From NCBI RefSeq assembly GCF_024494725.1, contig NZ_JANHDK010000001.1:248001-312000 (forward strand): a stretch of 64,000 bases of DNA, given 5' to 3'. The notes below the pieces were generated by a model that saw only the letters and a program-made list of their open reading frames with translations, was not told the origin of the DNA and did no database searches. The position numbers and the translations under genes were made by a program. The stretch comes from Haloplanus ruber. GTDB taxonomy: Archaea; Halobacteriota; Halobacteria; Halobacteriales; Haloferacaceae. Within the stretch, counting starts at the first letter, position 1. Each line of letters begins with the position of its first letter. Positions 62,296 through 64,000 of this stretch are shown piece after piece.

Positions 62296-63237
62296 ATGAG
62301 CACACAGGAGATCAGCCGCCGCCGCGCGTGGGTGATCGCCGCGCGGCCACAGACCCTCCCGGCGACGGCCGCCCCGGTCGCCGTCGGCACCGGCCTCGCG
62401 GTCGGCCACGATGTCGCAGACCCCTTCGCCGCGGCCGCCGCGCTACTCGGCGCCGCCCTCATCCAGATCGGGACCAACTTCGCCAACGACTACTACGACG
62501 CCGTCAAGGGCGCCGACACAGACGACCGCGAGGGGTTTACCCGCGTCACTCAGTCGGGACTCATCACCCCCGGAGCGGTCAAGCGCGCCGCCTACCTCAC
62601 CTTCGCGGCCGCCGTCCTCGTGGGGACGACGCTCGTCTACGTCGGTGGCCTCCCCATCCTGATCGTCGGTCTCCTGTCCGTCGCTGCGGGCTTTGCCTAC
62701 ACCGGCGGCCCGTATCCTCTCGGCTACCACGGCCTCGGTGACGTCTTCGTGTTCGTCTTCTTCGGTGTCGTCGCCGTCACCGGCACCTACTACGTGCAGG
62801 CCGCGGCGACGCTCGCGGCGCCGCTTTCCCTCTCGATCCCCCCCGAAACGCTCCCGCCGGTCGCTGTCGTCGCCAGCCTCCCTGTCGCCGCGCTGTCGAC
62901 GAACATCCTCGTGGTCAACAACGTCCGCGACATGGAGACCGACGCCGAGACGGGCAAACGCACCCTCGCCGTCCGCCTCGGCTACCGCTGGAGCCGCGTC
63001 CAGTACGTCGCGCTTATCGCAGTGGCCTACCTCGTCCCGCCGGCGCTGTGGCTCGCTGGCCCCGCCTCGCCCGCCGTGTTGCTCCCGCTGCTGACGACAC
63101 CCCTAGCCGTCGTCGTCTCCCGCACAGTCTGTACGCGGACCGACGGCGAGGCGCTCAATCCCGCACTCGAACAGACCGGCAAACTGCTCGCCGCCCACGC
63201 GCTCCTGTTCGGCGTCGGTCTCGCCGTCAGCGTATGA
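62296..63237 (+). CDS. menA: 1,4-dihydroxy-2-naphthoate polyprenyltransferase MenA
   Basis: A 313-residue UbiA-family enzyme with nine predicted helices and both Asp-rich motifs: [17 protein letters not shown] (about 61-77) and [19 protein letters not shown] (about 200-218). It attaches the isoprenoid chain in menaquinone synthesis. It overlaps menC by ATGA, which supports the assignment. Confidence 0.93.
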   Translation: MSTQEISRRRAWVIAARPQTLPATAAPVAVGTGLAVGHDVADPFAAAAALLGAALIQIGTNFANDYYDAVKGADTDDREGFTRVTQSGLITPGAVKRAAYLTFAAAVLVGTTLVYVGGLPILIVGLLSVAAGFAYTGGPYPLGYHGLGDVFVFVFFGVVAVTGTYYVQAAATLAAPLSLSIPPETLPPVAVVASLPVAALSTNILVVNNVRDMETDAETGKRTLAVRLGYRWSRVQYVALIAVAYLVPPALWLAGPASPAVLLPLLTTPLAVVVSRTVCTRTDGEALNPALEQTGKLLAAHALLFGVGLAVSV

Positions 63238-64000
63238 ACCGCCGCGACTTCGCCCTCGACCTGACGACGCCGCTCTCGACGGCCCGCGGCCGCATCGAGC
63301 GCCGCGAGGGGACGCTGATCGAACTCACGGCCGGCGACGCTCGCGGGGTCGGTGAGGCGACGCCGCTCCCCGGCTGGACGGAGTCGCTCGCCGACTGTCG
63401 GGCCGCGCTCGACGCCGTCGCCCGTGCCGTCAGCGACGGCCGCCTCACGCCCGTCGACCCTTCGCACCCGCTCGCCGCCGCTACCGACGCGCTGCTCGAC
63501 GCCGTCAGCGACGCGCCGGCGGCCCGCCACGCCGTCGAGTGTGCGCTTCTCGACGCCGCGGGGCGTCGGCGCGGCCGGTCGCTCGCCGCACTCCTCGCCG
63601 ACGATCCGGCGTCGACGGTCCCGGTGAACGCGACGCTCGGCGACGCCGACGCCGCGACGACGGCCCAGGCCGCCGCCGACGCCGTCGCCGACGGGTTCGG
63701 GTGTCTCAAGGTGAAAGTCGGCGCCCGGTCGCTGGAACGCGACGTGGCCCGCCTGCGTGCGGTCCGGGACGCCGTGAGCGAAGACGTGTCGATCCGAGCG
63801 GACGCCAACGGTGCGTGGGACCGTGAGACGGCCGCCGATGCGGTTGAGGCGTTCGCGTCACTGGATCTCGCCTACCTCGAACAGCCGCTCCCGGCGGACG
63901 ACCTGGCGGGCCACGCTGCCCTCCGGGGCCGCGGCGTCGACGTAGCGCTCGACGAGACGCTGGCGACGGTGTCCGCCGCGGTGGCTCTCGACGCCGACGC
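63234..64000 (+). CDS. menC: o-Succinylbenzoate synthase MenC (3' truncated by window)
   Basis: ATG 63234 opens a frame with no stop up to the right edge, 255 complete codons visible. It begins [20 protein letters not shown] and contains GVGEATPLPGWTESL, an enolase-superfamily N-terminal domain. The catalytic barrel begins with VNATLGD and GFGCLKVKVG (second Lys of KxK at about 162), RADANGAWD and LEQPLPADDL. These fit OSBS; it follows menA with an ATGA overlap. The C-terminus lies outside the window. Confidence 0.92.
   Translation, partial: MNRRDFALDLTTPLSTARGRIERREGTLIELTAGDARGVGEATPLPGWTESLADCRAALDAVARAVSDGRLTPVDPSHPLAAATDALLDAVSDAPAARHAVECALLDAAGRRRGRSLAALLADDPASTVPVNATLGDADAATTAQAAADAVADGFGCLKVKVGARSLERDVARLRAVRDAVSEDVSIRADANGAWDRETAADAVEAFASLDLAYLEQPLPADDLAGHAALRGRGVDVALDETLATVSAAVALDAD

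Overview
The window comes from a haloarchaeon (class Halobacteria). It is very GC-rich and the proteins are strongly acidic. The ribosomal proteins are of archaeal type (eS4, eL19, eL32, eL24, eS28, eL8/L7Ae), and there is an archaeal SRP RNA and an RNase P protein 1 gene. Many genes have a TATA-like box about 27-28 bases before the start codon, the usual haloarchaeal leaderless arrangement. I cannot name the genus. No CRISPR array, insertion sequence or rRNA gene is visible; this is mostly conserved chromosome.

Layout. 1-3.1 kb: the end of a TadC/FlaJ-like pilus assembly gene, a Trm9-like methyltransferase, a thioredoxin-reductase-like flavoprotein and a CopD-like membrane protein. 3.1-4.3 kb: an RNA-rich, gene-poor stretch with tRNA-Gly(TCC), a decayed DtxR-type regulator, a 41-residue protein with duplicated cysteine pairs, and the 7S SRP RNA on the minus strand. 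4.3-11 kb: small housekeeping and envelope genes (NYN nuclease, TrmO, VOC protein, LolA-like secreted protein, UspA, acylphosphatase). 11.3-18.9 kb: a tightly overlapping operon of two PrkA kinases, a YeaH/DUF444 protein and a SpoVR protein, with a long palindrome-bearing leader. 19-22.9 kb: a DUF7344 regulator, a small membrane protein lying between tRNA-Glu and a decayed tRNA-Glu copy, a PAS-GAF histidine kinase, a Tat lipoprotein and tRNA-Gly(GCC).

23-37.3 kb is the S10-spc ribosomal supercluster: a SPOUT methyltransferase gene, rpl3 through rpl15, rnp1, and secY, almost all abutting or overlapping by 1-4 bases. 37.5-41.3 kb carries signalling and stress genes (HalOD1 protein, MBL hydrolase, DUF2270, Usp, PAS histidine kinase). 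41.4-44.6 kb is DUF655-rsmA-mscS-hemK2, and 44.7-46.7 kb is a tandem pair of MetE-like proteins. 46.7-50.8 kb holds a Mop-type molybdate protein, a membrane hydrolase, and a module of SBP56 (methanethiol-oxidase family), 2Fe-2S ferredoxin and ZIP-like membrane protein, divergent from an HTH_10 regulator. 50.8-52.1 kb is the rpl7ae-rps28e-rpl24e-ndk operon. 52.3-64 kb contains a VOC dioxygenase, TmcA, an HTH-GNAT fusion, a PQQ-propeller lipoprotein, an SMR transporter, a 7Fe ferredoxin, a class III aminotransferase, a coiled-coil membrane protein with a PiT phosphate transporter, and menA-menC, with menC running off the end.

The most interesting points are the PrkA/PrkA/YeaH/SpoVR operon and its leader, the duplicated tRNA-Glu fragment 0.5 kb from the intact gene, the cysteine-repeat microprotein, the MetE-like paralogue that has lost three of four zinc ligands, the SBP56 module with an operator-like palindrome, and the repeated CTAG/TTAG junction at which convergent genes share overlapping stop codons.
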